DNA of 39,022 nucleotides from a virus. The stretch covers positions 1 through 39,022 of the IMG/VR virus record IMGVR_UViG_3300011113_000463, one strand, 5' to 3'. Shown in pieces: positions 7,662 through 14,392 of the stretch (the stretch's first letter is position 1; each line of letters begins with the position of its first letter). The notes beneath the pieces were generated by a model, which saw only the letters and a list, made by a program, of their open reading frames with translations, did no database searches and had not been told where the DNA came from. A program made the position numbers and the translations under genes.

Positions 7662-8465
7662 ATGGAAAAAATTAATGAAACTTTTTACGAATACTACTTA
7701 AGTCAAAATAGAATTAAAGATATTGAAAATCAAAAAAATTGTGTATTGGCGGCAATTTCAATAAAATCATACATTGAAGGTAAAACTAAATCTGTCCCGA
7801 AAATCCATAAATGGTTGTTAGAAAAATTAGAAAAAAATATTCACCAAGAATATAGAGGTCAATTAGTTAAAAAAAATGTTTTAGGTATTATTAATGAAAT
7901 TATTGATGATAATAATTCCAGTTCTAAAATATATTGGTCCAAAAGTCCAAGAAAACAAAAAATAGAAGAATTACAAAGAAATTTTATTTTTTTAAATCAT
8001 AATATTGAAATATTGGCAGGTAAAAAGTCTGGAATTTGTGCTAGTGGAACTAATTCTTACCGATTCATGTATGATACTTTTGAGTTTAAAAAAGGTATTA
8101 ACAAAAAAGAAGGATTAACTACAAAAAGTATGGATGGTATTATTAATCTAAATGGGGCAAAAATAGGTTCAAAATGTTGGGTTTTCCAAAAAGTAACAAC
8201 TGATGATGGTGGTAGCACTAATTCTGTTGAAGAAGAGGTTATTAAAACAATTAATGTTGCGAATAAACACGTATTTAAATTTAAAAGTGAAGATGTTTTT
8301 ATTTTTTTATTGGACGGACCTTATTGGGGAAGAAAACAATCAAAAAAAGATGACAAAACAAGATTTGATAAAATTTACAAAATGGCATCACCAAATATTA
8401 TTATTTGTGATTCAAATACAATTAAAATTGAGTTAGAAAAAAGAAATTTAATTTTTGAAAATTAA
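7662..8465 (+). CDS. probable type II restriction endonuclease
   Basis: A 267-residue protein next to a DNA methyltransferase. The segment from SMDG (157-160) through CWVFQKVTTDDGGSTNS (172-188) to LLDGPYWGRK (216-225) resembles the core of type II endonucleases. In that core an acidic residue and a K on a central strand precede a G-rich, N/S-containing turn. D158 and K177 are candidate catalytic residues, with Q176 where E or D is more usual, so the active site is a variant PD-(D/E)XK or degenerate. It has its own Bacteroidetes-type promoter. Function is inferred from partner and motif; it could also be inactive. Confidence 0.55.
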   Translation: MEKINETFYEYYLSQNRIKDIENQKNCVLAAISIKSYIEGKTKSVPKIHKWLLEKLEKNIHQEYRGQLVKKNVLGIINEIIDDNNSSSKIYWSKSPRKQKIEELQRNFIFLNHNIEILAGKKSGICASGTNSYRFMYDTFEFKKGINKKEGLTTKSMDGIINLNGAKIGSKCWVFQKVTTDDGGSTNSVEEEVIKTINVANKHVFKFKSEDVFIFLLDGPYWGRKQSKKDDKTRFDKIYKMASPNIIICDSNTIKIELEKRNLIFEN

Positions 8466-8486
8466 AACTAATTAGACTTTTATTCT

Positions 8487-8494
8487 TATCTTTG
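8487..8494 (+). promoter_or_regulatory. TATCTTTG, probable -7 element
   Basis: The octamer matches TAnnTTTG and lies 21 bases before the ATG at 8516. No TTTG is seen at the correct distance upstream, so this is a weaker match than the other promoters of this type. Confidence 0.45.
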
Positions 8495-8515
8495 TCAAAC
8501 AATTAAAAAACACAT

Positions 8516-9040
8516 ATGAATTACTTACTTTTTGTTTACTACAACGACACGGTCGAAAACCCAGAAATGACAACAAATGAAATCGGAGCACAACTTTCCA
8601 ATCAAATTTCTTCAAAAGAAGTAAAATTTATGTATGGTGACCGACACGGCATTTTTCACTTTGCTAGTGATTTACCAATTGATGAAATGGGTGGATGGGT
8701 TGACATCATAGTTGACGACCTTAAATGTTTTGAGTATTTTTTAATGCCAAAACCAAAAAACACAGCATCAAATTTCAATCAAGACAACCTTGATTATCTT
8801 TTATCGTTAAGAAAAACCAAAAGAAAAAAATCAACACCAAAACCCCCCCGTAGATTTAGTTTTAATGATGAAGATATAAAACCATTTGAAGAACTACGAG
8901 ATTTGTTTAAGTCGTTTAAAAAACCGGAAGTTTGTACTCTATCACTTGATGAACTACTTGACAAAATATCAGAATCTGGAATGGAATCACTAACAGATTT
9001 AGAAAGACAAAAATTAGACGAATACTCAAAACTTAACTAA
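8516..9040 (+). CDS. hypothetical protein, DUF6576-like C-terminus
   Basis: A 174-residue protein. Residues 1-75 look like an alpha/beta domain (MNYLLFVYYNDTVE at the start). A basic, proline-rich linker follows (KRKKSTPKPPRR). The C-terminal 35 residues (LDELLDKISESGMESLTDLE) match the short 'LDxLLDKISExGxxSLTxxE' segment found at the end of many Bacteroidetes proteins. It lies five bases before the sigma-factor gene, so both probably share the TATCTTTG promoter. Function unknown; co-expression with a sigma factor suggests a regulatory role. Confidence 0.5.
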   Translation: MNYLLFVYYNDTVENPEMTTNEIGAQLSNQISSKEVKFMYGDRHGIFHFASDLPIDEMGGWVDIIVDDLKCFEYFLMPKPKNTASNFNQDNLDYLLSLRKTKRKKSTPKPPRRFSFNDEDIKPFEELRDLFKSFKKPEVCTLSLDELLDKISESGMESLTDLERQKLDEYSKLN

Positions 9041-9045
9041 AATAT

Positions 9046-9846
9046 ATGAAAGACAAAAATTCAGGAGCACCTATCAACCAAGAAGAAATTTCTCACTACC
9101 TTAAAGACATAAGAAAAATTAAAGTAATGACCGCTGAACGTGAGCGTGAACTTGCTTTAAGAATGAAATCAGACACCACACCACTTTCTGAACGAAGACG
9201 AATTGAACAAGAACTTATTGAAGGAAACCTTCGTTTTGTTATTACGGTGGCAAAACAATACCAAAATCAAGGGTTGGATCTATCGGACTTAATTGCTGAA
9301 GGAAATCTTGGTCTTATGAAAGCAATTAAAAACTTTGACTGGAACAAAGACCTTCGATTTATCAGTTACGCCGTATGGTGGGTGAAACAATCCATTATTC
9401 AGTCTTTAAATGACAATTCAAGAACAATTCGACTCCCGGTCAATGTTGTTCAAGATCTGCAAAAAGCAAAAAAAGATCTTGAACAAAATGGTACAAAACT
9501 TGAAGATAAGTTTGCAACACTTCCAACGACAATGGATCTTGATATGAACATTAACGAAGACGGAGATACTCTTGTTGATATGATCGAAAACAAGGACGCT
9601 CAATCGCCAGATCATATGTTTGACACCAAAGACATTCTTAAAGACAAAATGATGACTTTGCTTAATGTTTTGGATGATCGAGAAAAACTAATTATTGGTG
9701 ATTACTTTGGTCTAACCGGTACACCACGTACTTTAGAAGATATCGGATCAGACTTTGGTCTAACAAAAGAACGAGTTCGTCAGATCAAAGAAAAAGCACT
9801 TCGAAGACTACGAAATGATTCTTCAGAATTGTTCGACTATCTATAA
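9046..9846 (+). CDS. phage-encoded primary-like sigma-70 factor with reduced region 3
   Basis: A 266-residue sigma factor. A region 1.2-like stretch is at about 14-50. Region 2 (about 60-130) includes LIAEGNLGLMKAIKNFDW and YAVWWVKQSI, matching group 1/2 sigma factors. Region 4 (about 205-258) includes the helix-turn-helix LTKERVRQIKEKALRRLR. Between them region 3 is compressed: after the region 2 end there are only about 70 residues with a DTLVDMIE segment (region 3.2-like). It would redirect host core RNA polymerase, perhaps to TATTTAT promoters, by inference only. The gene is followed directly by a structured RNA and a strong terminator. Confidence 0.85.
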   Translation: MKDKNSGAPINQEEISHYLKDIRKIKVMTAERERELALRMKSDTTPLSERRRIEQELIEGNLRFVITVAKQYQNQGLDLSDLIAEGNLGLMKAIKNFDWNKDLRFISYAVWWVKQSIIQSLNDNSRTIRLPVNVVQDLQKAKKDLEQNGTKLEDKFATLPTTMDLDMNINEDGDTLVDMIENKDAQSPDHMFDTKDILKDKMMTLLNVLDDREKLIIGDYFGLTGTPRTLEDIGSDFGLTKERVRQIKEKALRRLRNDSSELFDYL

Positions 9847-9985
9847 AAAGGGTTGAACCGAGATTACCCTTACAACTCGGCAGAAGGTGCCTGAAGCCAC
9901 CAAGGTGCAAATCCTCAATCTTGTCTATATGATTAAGATGAAACTACACTCCCCCACAGGTACCAGTGGGGGTTTTATTTTTTTT
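9847..9985 (+). ncRNA. structured 3' RNA element with H-type pseudoknot
   Basis: Non-coding bases directly after the sigma stop codon. AAGGGT (9848-9853) can pair with ACCCTT (9866-9871). CCGAG (9858-9862), inside that loop, can pair with CTCGG (9876-9880), giving an H-type pseudoknot. Next is a GGTG/CACC hairpin with a TGAA loop (about 9886-9902), then ATCTT/AAGAT (9918-9939), then the terminator. No promoter of known type is seen, so it is probably the 3' end of the sigma mRNA. It could protect that mRNA from exonucleases or be processed to a small RNA. A tRNA fold was tested by eye and fails. Confidence 0.45.
9951..9985 (+). terminator. strong intrinsic terminator after sigma operon
   Basis: CCCCCAC (9951-9957) pairs perfectly with GTGGGGG (9966-9972) around an 8-base loop, followed by TTTTATTTTTTTT. 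It is the strongest terminator in the window. Confidence 0.9.
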
Positions 9986-10006
9986 TAATTATTTTTTAAA
10001 AAAGTT

Positions 10007-10037
10007 TTTGGTAGTATAAAAAAATGTATTATCTTTG
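10007..10037 (+). promoter_or_regulatory. Bacteroidetes-type promoter of the small RNA gene
   Basis: TTTG at 10007-10010, a 19-base spacer and TATCTTTG at 10030-10037. It stands between the sigma terminator and a short terminated transcript with no open frame of its own. Confidence 0.75.
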
Positions 10038-10040
10038 TAT

Positions 10041-10190
10041 CACAAACGACGAGAGATATCATCAAGTTTGTCGGGAAGCTTACTCCTGGGGTCGTAAGTC
10101 GTCGAAACACCGCGGTTAGTGTGTTGGGTTTAAATTCCTCGAGTCGTACCGAAAAACTTAAAGGGTGGGAATTATTCTCACCCTTTTTGT
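10041..10190 (+). ncRNA. independent small RNA gene (about 145 nt), unknown class
   Basis: The unit has its own promoter and intrinsic terminator and no convincing reading frame. A closing stem pairs ACGACGAG (10046-10053) with CTC (10138-10140) plus GTCGT (10143-10147), leaving a GA bulge, so about 100 bases fold inside. Internal hairpins are CGGGA/TCCTG around a 7-base loop (about 10070-10087) and AACAC/GTGTT (about 10104-10125). A T-arm-like GGGTTTAAATTCC precedes the 3' strand, but a D arm and U33 are missing, so it is not a normal tRNA. It is GC-richer than its surroundings, as expected for a structured RNA. Possible roles are a regulator of host or phage transcripts or a tRNA mimic. Confidence 0.6.
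10161..10188 (+). terminator. intrinsic terminator of the small RNA
   Basis: AAGGGTGGGA (10161-10170) pairs with TTCTCACCCTT (10176-10185, one G-U pair) around a 5-base loop, followed by TTTTT. It ends 14 bases before the next gene. Confidence 0.85.
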
Positions 10191-10201
10191 ATTTATATGA
10201 T

Positions 10202-10738
10202 ATGAGATTATTATCAACCCTTAAAGATGTCATAATTATTGAGACAAAAAAAGGTCAAGACGGAGTTACCATTTTTTCCAAATTGGTTGATAATAGATTA
10301 ATCGAACTAAAATCCACATATCATCAAAGAAGAGAAAGATTTGGAGTTGAAACCTATGACGAAATAGTTGACAAATACCAAGACTATTTGGCATTTAGAA
10401 GATCAAAGTTTCAACAACCACCAAGACTTGCGGTCCCAGATTCAATGATTAAAGAATTTTTTTCTAAAAATGTTGATCGAATATATAATGTGTTTAATGA
10501 AGAAAATCCTGAAAACGGAAAATTAATTTTTGTTCACAAAAGATTTGACAATGAAGATGATAAGTTTTTTGATTATATTGAGGTACTACTTAAAAAAGAA
10601 GGAAATTTCTTTTATATCATAACTTCCGCATTTTCTTCTGACGGAAAGTTTCTAAAAACAAAGGATGCTGAAAAAAGATCCAAAAAAGTCACATTAGAAC
10701 AAAAAACACACAATTTGATTAAAGTAATTTATATCTAG
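10202..10738 (+). CDS. hypothetical protein (178 aa), possible head-targeted N-terminus
   Basis: The start at 10202 is chosen because the frame upstream of it runs through the terminator and small RNA. The protein begins MRLLSTLKDVIIIETKKG, similar in style to MRLLKVLSE at 20903. The rest is an alpha/beta protein with FSKLVDNRLIELKSTYHQRR and YIITSAFSSDGKFLKTKD, a pattern I associate with phage proteins of unknown function. The IIE triplet (12-14) could be a prohead-protease site, though it is weaker than in its possible relatives. No catalytic motif is recognised. Confidence 0.5.
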   Translation: MRLLSTLKDVIIIETKKGQDGVTIFSKLVDNRLIELKSTYHQRRERFGVETYDEIVDKYQDYLAFRRSKFQQPPRLAVPDSMIKEFFSKNVDRIYNVFNEENPENGKLIFVHKRFDNEDDKFFDYIEVLLKKEGNFFYIITSAFSSDGKFLKTKDAEKRSKKVTLEQKTHNLIKVIYI

Positions 10739-10796
10739 ATCACAACCGATTTAATCTGTGTAAGGTTTATATTTTGAATAAGTTAGGTTATTTTAA

Positions 10797-10803
10797 TATT
10801 TAT
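10797..10803 (+). promoter_or_regulatory. TATTTAT motif, candidate phage promoter
   Basis: TATTTAT lies 16 bases before the ATG at 10820, in an 81-base intergenic gap before the membrane-protein and lysis gene group. Confidence 0.35.
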
Positions 10804-10819
10804 CTAAAAAACAACATTT

Positions 10820-12157
10820 ATGAATTCAAAATATCTACCGTGGTTTTTATTATTTTGTGCTCTTGGACTTTCTATAACTGCGGCTTATTATTCCGTAATT
10901 GGTTTATCAATAATATTTGCAGCAGTTGCGATCCCGGTTATTATCATGGGATCATTTTTGGAGTTATCTAAAATTGCAATTGCAACTTACCTTCACGACA
11001 AATGGAAAGAAACATATGGTATATTAAAAATATATTTAACCCTTGCATTGATTACCCTTTCGGTTCTAACTTCAATTGGTATTTATGGTCTTTTATCAAC
11101 CGGTTTTCAAAAAAATATTGCAGGTCTTGAAATCAATAATAAAAAGATTGAAAATATTGAGGTCAAAAAGAAAAGATTCAACGAGATCAAAGGAGAATAT
11201 CAGAAAGAAAAAGAACTACTTGATAAAGACATAACTAACTTAAGAAATGCTTTATCAAATAATACAACAACTCAATACGTAGATAGAAAGTCTGGTCAAG
11301 TCATTAATAAAGCAAACGGTGCAAATAGAAAGGCATTTGAAAGTCAATTAAAAATCGCTCAAACTAATCGGGATACATTATCTAGAAAAATTGAAGGATT
11401 TAATGATAGTATAACAAGACTTGATTTGCAAATTTTAGATTTAACATCTTTGGAAATACAATCTGGAGAACTTGGTGCAATTAAATATTTAAGTGAAATC
11501 ACCGGATGGGATGTTAAAAAAACCGCAAATTTTTTCATCTTAACATTAATATTTGTATTTGATCCATTGGCAATTGCTTTGGTTATTGCAACAAACCAAG
11601 CCTTTAAGAATTATAGAAAGGAAGAAGAATATGAATACCCAGTAAATACCACATATTATCCCGTAGATACCCCAGAAACAAAGGAAAATATTTATGAAGA
11701 CCAAGAAGAAGATTTAATTGTTGAAGAAGAAGAATTGGAAGATCATTTAGATGAAAACGAAAGAGTGTGGCAAAAATATGAAAAGATGAGAAATCCAGTC
11801 CTGGAAAAATATGGACTTTTAGAGGATTTACCTTTTGATATTCAGTTATCACTTGAAAATGAAAATATTGATGACTACCAAGTCAACCAATTAAATGAAA
11901 ATAATAATGAGGAGATTATGGAACCAAAAAACGAAAAAGAGGTTAAGATTCAATCTGAAGAATTAGTAGAAGACGCTGTTGACACAATTGTCGTAGAAAA
12001 GGATGAAATGTTTGATGATGTTGATTACTGGACAATTAACGATGAGGTAAAAGAGGAAAACCAACAACCAGAAGTTGTTGTTGAAGAAAACGAAACACCA
12101 AATCCTACACAACTAAAAACTAATGTTCGAAGATTAATTTACTCTAAAAATGCTTGA
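10820..12157 (+). CDS. large membrane protein with central coiled coil, DUF4407-like layout
   Basis: A 445-residue protein. Three hydrophobic segments lie at about 7-24, 27-48 and 69-94, then a long coiled coil (about 100-225, with KEKELLDKDITNLRNAL), then a fourth membrane segment ANFFILTLIFVFDPLAIALV (about 235-258). The last 180 residues are very acidic and probably cytoplasmic. The arrangement, including the FDPLAIAL helix, resembles DUF4407 membrane proteins. It heads the block that contains the amidase and spanin-like genes and overlaps the amidase start by 8 bases, so a part in lysis or membrane remodelling is plausible but unproven. The stop is TGA. Confidence 0.55.
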   Translation: MNSKYLPWFLLFCALGLSITAAYYSVIGLSIIFAAVAIPVIIMGSFLELSKIAIATYLHDKWKETYGILKIYLTLALITLSVLTSIGIYGLLSTGFQKNIAGLEINNKKIENIEVKKKRFNEIKGEYQKEKELLDKDITNLRNALSNNTTTQYVDRKSGQVINKANGANRKAFESQLKIAQTNRDTLSRKIEGFNDSITRLDLQILDLTSLEIQSGELGAIKYLSEITGWDVKKTANFFILTLIFVFDPLAIALVIATNQAFKNYRKEEEYEYPVNTTYYPVDTPETKENIYEDQEEDLIVEEEELEDHLDENERVWQKYEKMRNPVLEKYGLLEDLPFDIQLSLENENIDDYQVNQLNENNNEEIMEPKNEKEVKIQSEELVEDAVDTIVVEKDEMFDDVDYWTINDEVKEENQQPEVVVEENETPNPTQLKTNVRRLIYSKNA

Positions 12158-12743
12158 TGTTTTAGACAAACAAATAACAAATGATTTTAGTAAGTCAAAA
12201 ACTAAAACGCAAATAATTTTGACTCACACTGGTAGAAATGCCGCAAGTTATTTGAATGGTTTAAAATATAGACATAACAAAAAATATAATAGACTTCCAC
12301 ATTACATTATAACAAAAGAAGGTCTTATTTTACAGACCATGGAAGACCTTAAATATAACAAATACTTCAACGATCCTGTATTTGATAAACAATCAATTAT
12401 AGTTTCATTAGAAAATCTTGGATGGTTAGAAAAACAACCATTAAAAAATTATCACATAAACTGGTTTGGAAGTATTTATAAGGGTAAAGTGTTTGATAAA
12501 AAGTGGAGAGATTATTTTTTTTGGGAACCATACACAAAAAAACAAATTGAAAATACCGCAAAATTGTGTTTAAGTATTTGTGATAAATACAAAATTGAAC
12601 CAATTTGTGTCGGACACAATACAAAAACAAACCGGATCGAGACATTCAATGGAATATTGTCAAGATCTAACATGGATGAAGATGCAACAGACTTAAGTCC
12701 AGCATTTGATTTTGAATATTTTATAAAAAAATTAGAAATATGA
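12150..12743 (+). CDS. N-acetylmuramoyl-L-alanine amidase (Amidase_2), endolysin
   Basis: A 197-residue protein of the PGRP/T7-lysozyme fold. LTHTG (25-29) provides the first zinc histidine (H26). PHYIITKEGLILQTME (50-65) is the typical second strand pair, SIIVSLENLGWL (82-93) the core strand, VGHN (154-157) the second histidine (H156), and ATDLSPAFDF (179-188) contains D181 in the place of the third ligand. It would cut the bond between MurNAc and L-Ala in peptidoglycan. No signal peptide is present, so export through a holin or pinholin is expected. It overlaps its neighbours on both sides by a few bases. Confidence 0.8.
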   Translation: MLDVLDKQITNDFSKSKTKTQIILTHTGRNAASYLNGLKYRHNKKYNRLPHYIITKEGLILQTMEDLKYNKYFNDPVFDKQSIIVSLENLGWLEKQPLKNYHINWFGSIYKGKVFDKKWRDYFFWEPYTKKQIENTAKLCLSICDKYKIEPICVGHNTKTNRIETFNGILSRSNMDEDATDLSPAFDFEYFIKKLEI

Positions 12744-13375
12744 CAAACTACGACGATATAAAGAAAATGTTGAAAACCACAAGAACAATTCTTGAGGGAA
12801 AAAAAGGTTTAATGGAATCAATCGAGATTAAAAACAAATATGGGTTATTAACTGAACAACCAGAAACTAATGGAAAAGTTGAAACTCCAGACAATATATT
12901 CGATAGAGATAATCCTATGAAAAGCATTCAAAAAAATATTGAATACGAAACTGCTGACAAAAAAGAAGAAACAACCCCAGAAGAACAAAAAACTGAAAAG
13001 AAAAAAGGATATAGAATATCTGGTGGAATTTTATTTATTCACGGTTCTGACGCAAAAGATTTACAACTTACAACAGAAGATAAAACCGCATTTCAAGAGA
13101 GTATGGACGAATTTGTTTCTGAAGTTTCTGAAATAGTTGATTTCAATAAATTAAACCTTTATCCAAATAACGTAGAGTGGTCGGGAAAAATTACTGAATA
13201 TGATGTTGAATTTTTCTTTTCAATCGGAGAAAACAATGGAGTTTATATAAATGGAACAATGATGCAGATTGACGAAGAGTTTTTAGAACTTTTAGATAAA
13301 TTAAAAAAATATTACGAAAAATTTAAATCAAAATGGTCGAAAATAATATCGATAAGAAAGAAAACCAAGGAATAA
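12740..13375 (+). CDS. hypothetical acidic/charged protein (211 aa) with LxE-rich N-terminus
   Basis: The N-terminus MTNYDDIKKMLKTTRTILEG is followed by LMES and LLTEQ, giving three L/I-x-E triplets within 40 residues, like the candidate capsid-targeted proteins elsewhere in the window. Residues 45-95 are charged and disordered. The C-terminal 110 residues form an alpha/beta domain (GYRISGGILFIHG, VEFFFSIGENNGVYINGTMM). The start overlaps the amidase stop (ATGA) and the end overlaps the next gene by 43 bases. No known family is recognised. Confidence 0.45.
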   Translation: MTNYDDIKKMLKTTRTILEGKKGLMESIEIKNKYGLLTEQPETNGKVETPDNIFDRDNPMKSIQKNIEYETADKKEETTPEEQKTEKKKGYRISGGILFIHGSDAKDLQLTTEDKTAFQESMDEFVSEVSEIVDFNKLNLYPNNVEWSGKITEYDVEFFFSIGENNGVYINGTMMQIDEEFLELLDKLKKYYEKFKSKWSKIISIRKKTKE

Positions 13376-13728
13376 TTAAAACATTTCTTGCTAATCATTA
13401 TAGAGATATAATCCTAATATTTTTAGGATTATTACTCGTTTATTTACTAATTAGAACATTCACACCCGCACCAGACAAATCTGACTTATTGAAATACAAA
13501 TTAGAACAATTAGATAAAAAAATCGATGAAACAAAAAAACAACAACTAAAGTTAGATTCAAATATTGTTAGATATAAAAAAGATATTGAAAAAATAGATA
13601 AAACAATAGAGTATATTAGAAATCAAAAAACGACAATAAATAACTACTATACAATAAAAGAAAAGGAAATAAACGGATATAGCTACCAACAAATTGATAG
13701 CTCATTTAAAAAAAGATACGGATATTAA
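13333..13728 (+). CDS. single-span membrane protein with periplasmic coiled coil, spanin-like
   Basis: A 131-residue protein. A basic N-terminus is followed by one membrane segment DIILIFLGLLLVYLLIRTF (about 26-44) and a coiled coil (about 55-110). This is the layout of an inner-membrane spanin (Rz-type): N-in anchor, periplasmic coiled coil. Position two genes after the endolysin supports a lysis role. The start lies inside the preceding gene by 43 bases, a feature also common in lysis cassettes. No sequence match to a known spanin is claimed. Confidence 0.5.
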   Translation: MVENNIDKKENQGIIKTFLANHYRDIILIFLGLLLVYLLIRTFTPAPDKSDLLKYKLEQLDKKIDETKKQQLKLDSNIVRYKKDIEKIDKTIEYIRNQKTTINNYYTIKEKEINGYSYQQIDSSFKKRYGY

Positions 13729-13730
13729 AA

Positions 13731-14144
13731 ATGAAAAATGTATTATTAATAGTTTTTTTGGTAATTTCTTTTGTTGGATTTAGTCAAACTAAAATCACAG
13801 AAGACACAAATTTTGTTTGTCTTCCAAAAAATATTGCAAAAAAAGTTTTGTCCGATCTTAATGAATTAGATAGGGTAAAAAAACAATTATTTTTATTTGA
13901 AAAAGAAACTTATCAACTCGAACTTAAAATAAATAAACAGGACTCAACAATTATGGATTTAACAAAAAAGGATGAAAATAATAAAATTATAATATCAAGT
14001 GTTGAGGAAAAATATAAATTAGTTGAAGAAGATAACAAAGATTTAAGAAAAGAAATTAAAAGATTAAACACAAGAAATACAATTGTTGAAATTGTGTCTG
14101 GAGCAATTTTAACCGCGATAACTTTTATTCAAATTTATAAATAA
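13731..14144 (+). CDS. exported coiled-coil protein with C-terminal membrane segment
   Basis: A 137-residue protein. The N-terminus MKNVLLIVFLVISFVGFSQ is a signal peptide of Bacteroidetes style (ends SFS/GFSQ). A coiled coil covers about 40-112 and a C-terminal hydrophobic segment (VEIVSGAILTAITFIQIY) about 118-135. There is no lipobox cysteine, so it is not a classical Rz1 lipoprotein. Together with the preceding gene it could form a two-component spanin-like bridge. It is 2 bases downstream of it and overlaps the next ATG. Confidence 0.45.
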   Translation: MKNVLLIVFLVISFVGFSQTKITEDTNFVCLPKNIAKKVLSDLNELDRVKKQLFLFEKETYQLELKINKQDSTIMDLTKKDENNKIIISSVEEKYKLVEEDNKDLRKEIKRLNTRNTIVEIVSGAILTAITFIQIYK

Positions 14145-14392
14145 TGGCACTCAATCAATCAGAAAAAAAAGAAATTGAAACTTTGGTAAGAAAAGAAATT
14201 AAAGATTTCTTGTCTACTAATACTGCCAAACAATTTGAAGATAAGCTGGTTGAAAGAATTTCTAGTGAAATGAAAAGAGGGGGTAAATTAGACGGTCAAT
14301 TAAAAGACTTGATAATAAAATCTTTTAGAGAGTTCTATACTATTATGTATCAACAAAGAAGTTTCTGGGAGTCTAAATTCAAAGGAATGTGA
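14144..14392 (+). CDS. small conserved-looking helical protein (82 aa)
   Basis: A wholly helical, charged protein: MALNQSEKKEIETLVRKEIK at the start and YTIMYQQRSFWESKF near the end. It has the look of small phage proteins found beside head or portal genes, but I cannot name a family. It overlaps the preceding stop by one base and its TGA overlaps the next ATG. An internal-head or chaperone role would be a guess. Confidence 0.5.
   Translation: MALNQSEKKEIETLVRKEIKDFLSTNTAKQFEDKLVERISSEMKRGGKLDGQLKDLIIKSFREFYTIMYQQRSFWESKFKGM

Noticed and set aside
9858-9925. tRNA-like pattern (acceptor CCGAGAT with ATCTTGT, T-loop TGCAAAT)
   Set aside because: Only about 67 bases, no room for an anticodon arm, acceptor mismatch at the first pair, and the same bases form a better pseudoknot.
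10046-10147. Long-arm tRNA, possibly a UGA suppressor for the primase TGA
   Set aside because: The 7-base loop AGCTTAC lacks U33 and no TCA anticodon is present; D arm does not pair. Kept as an unclassified small RNA.
10121-10201. Upstream start for the 10202 gene
   Set aside because: Would require translation through the small RNA and its terminator hairpin.
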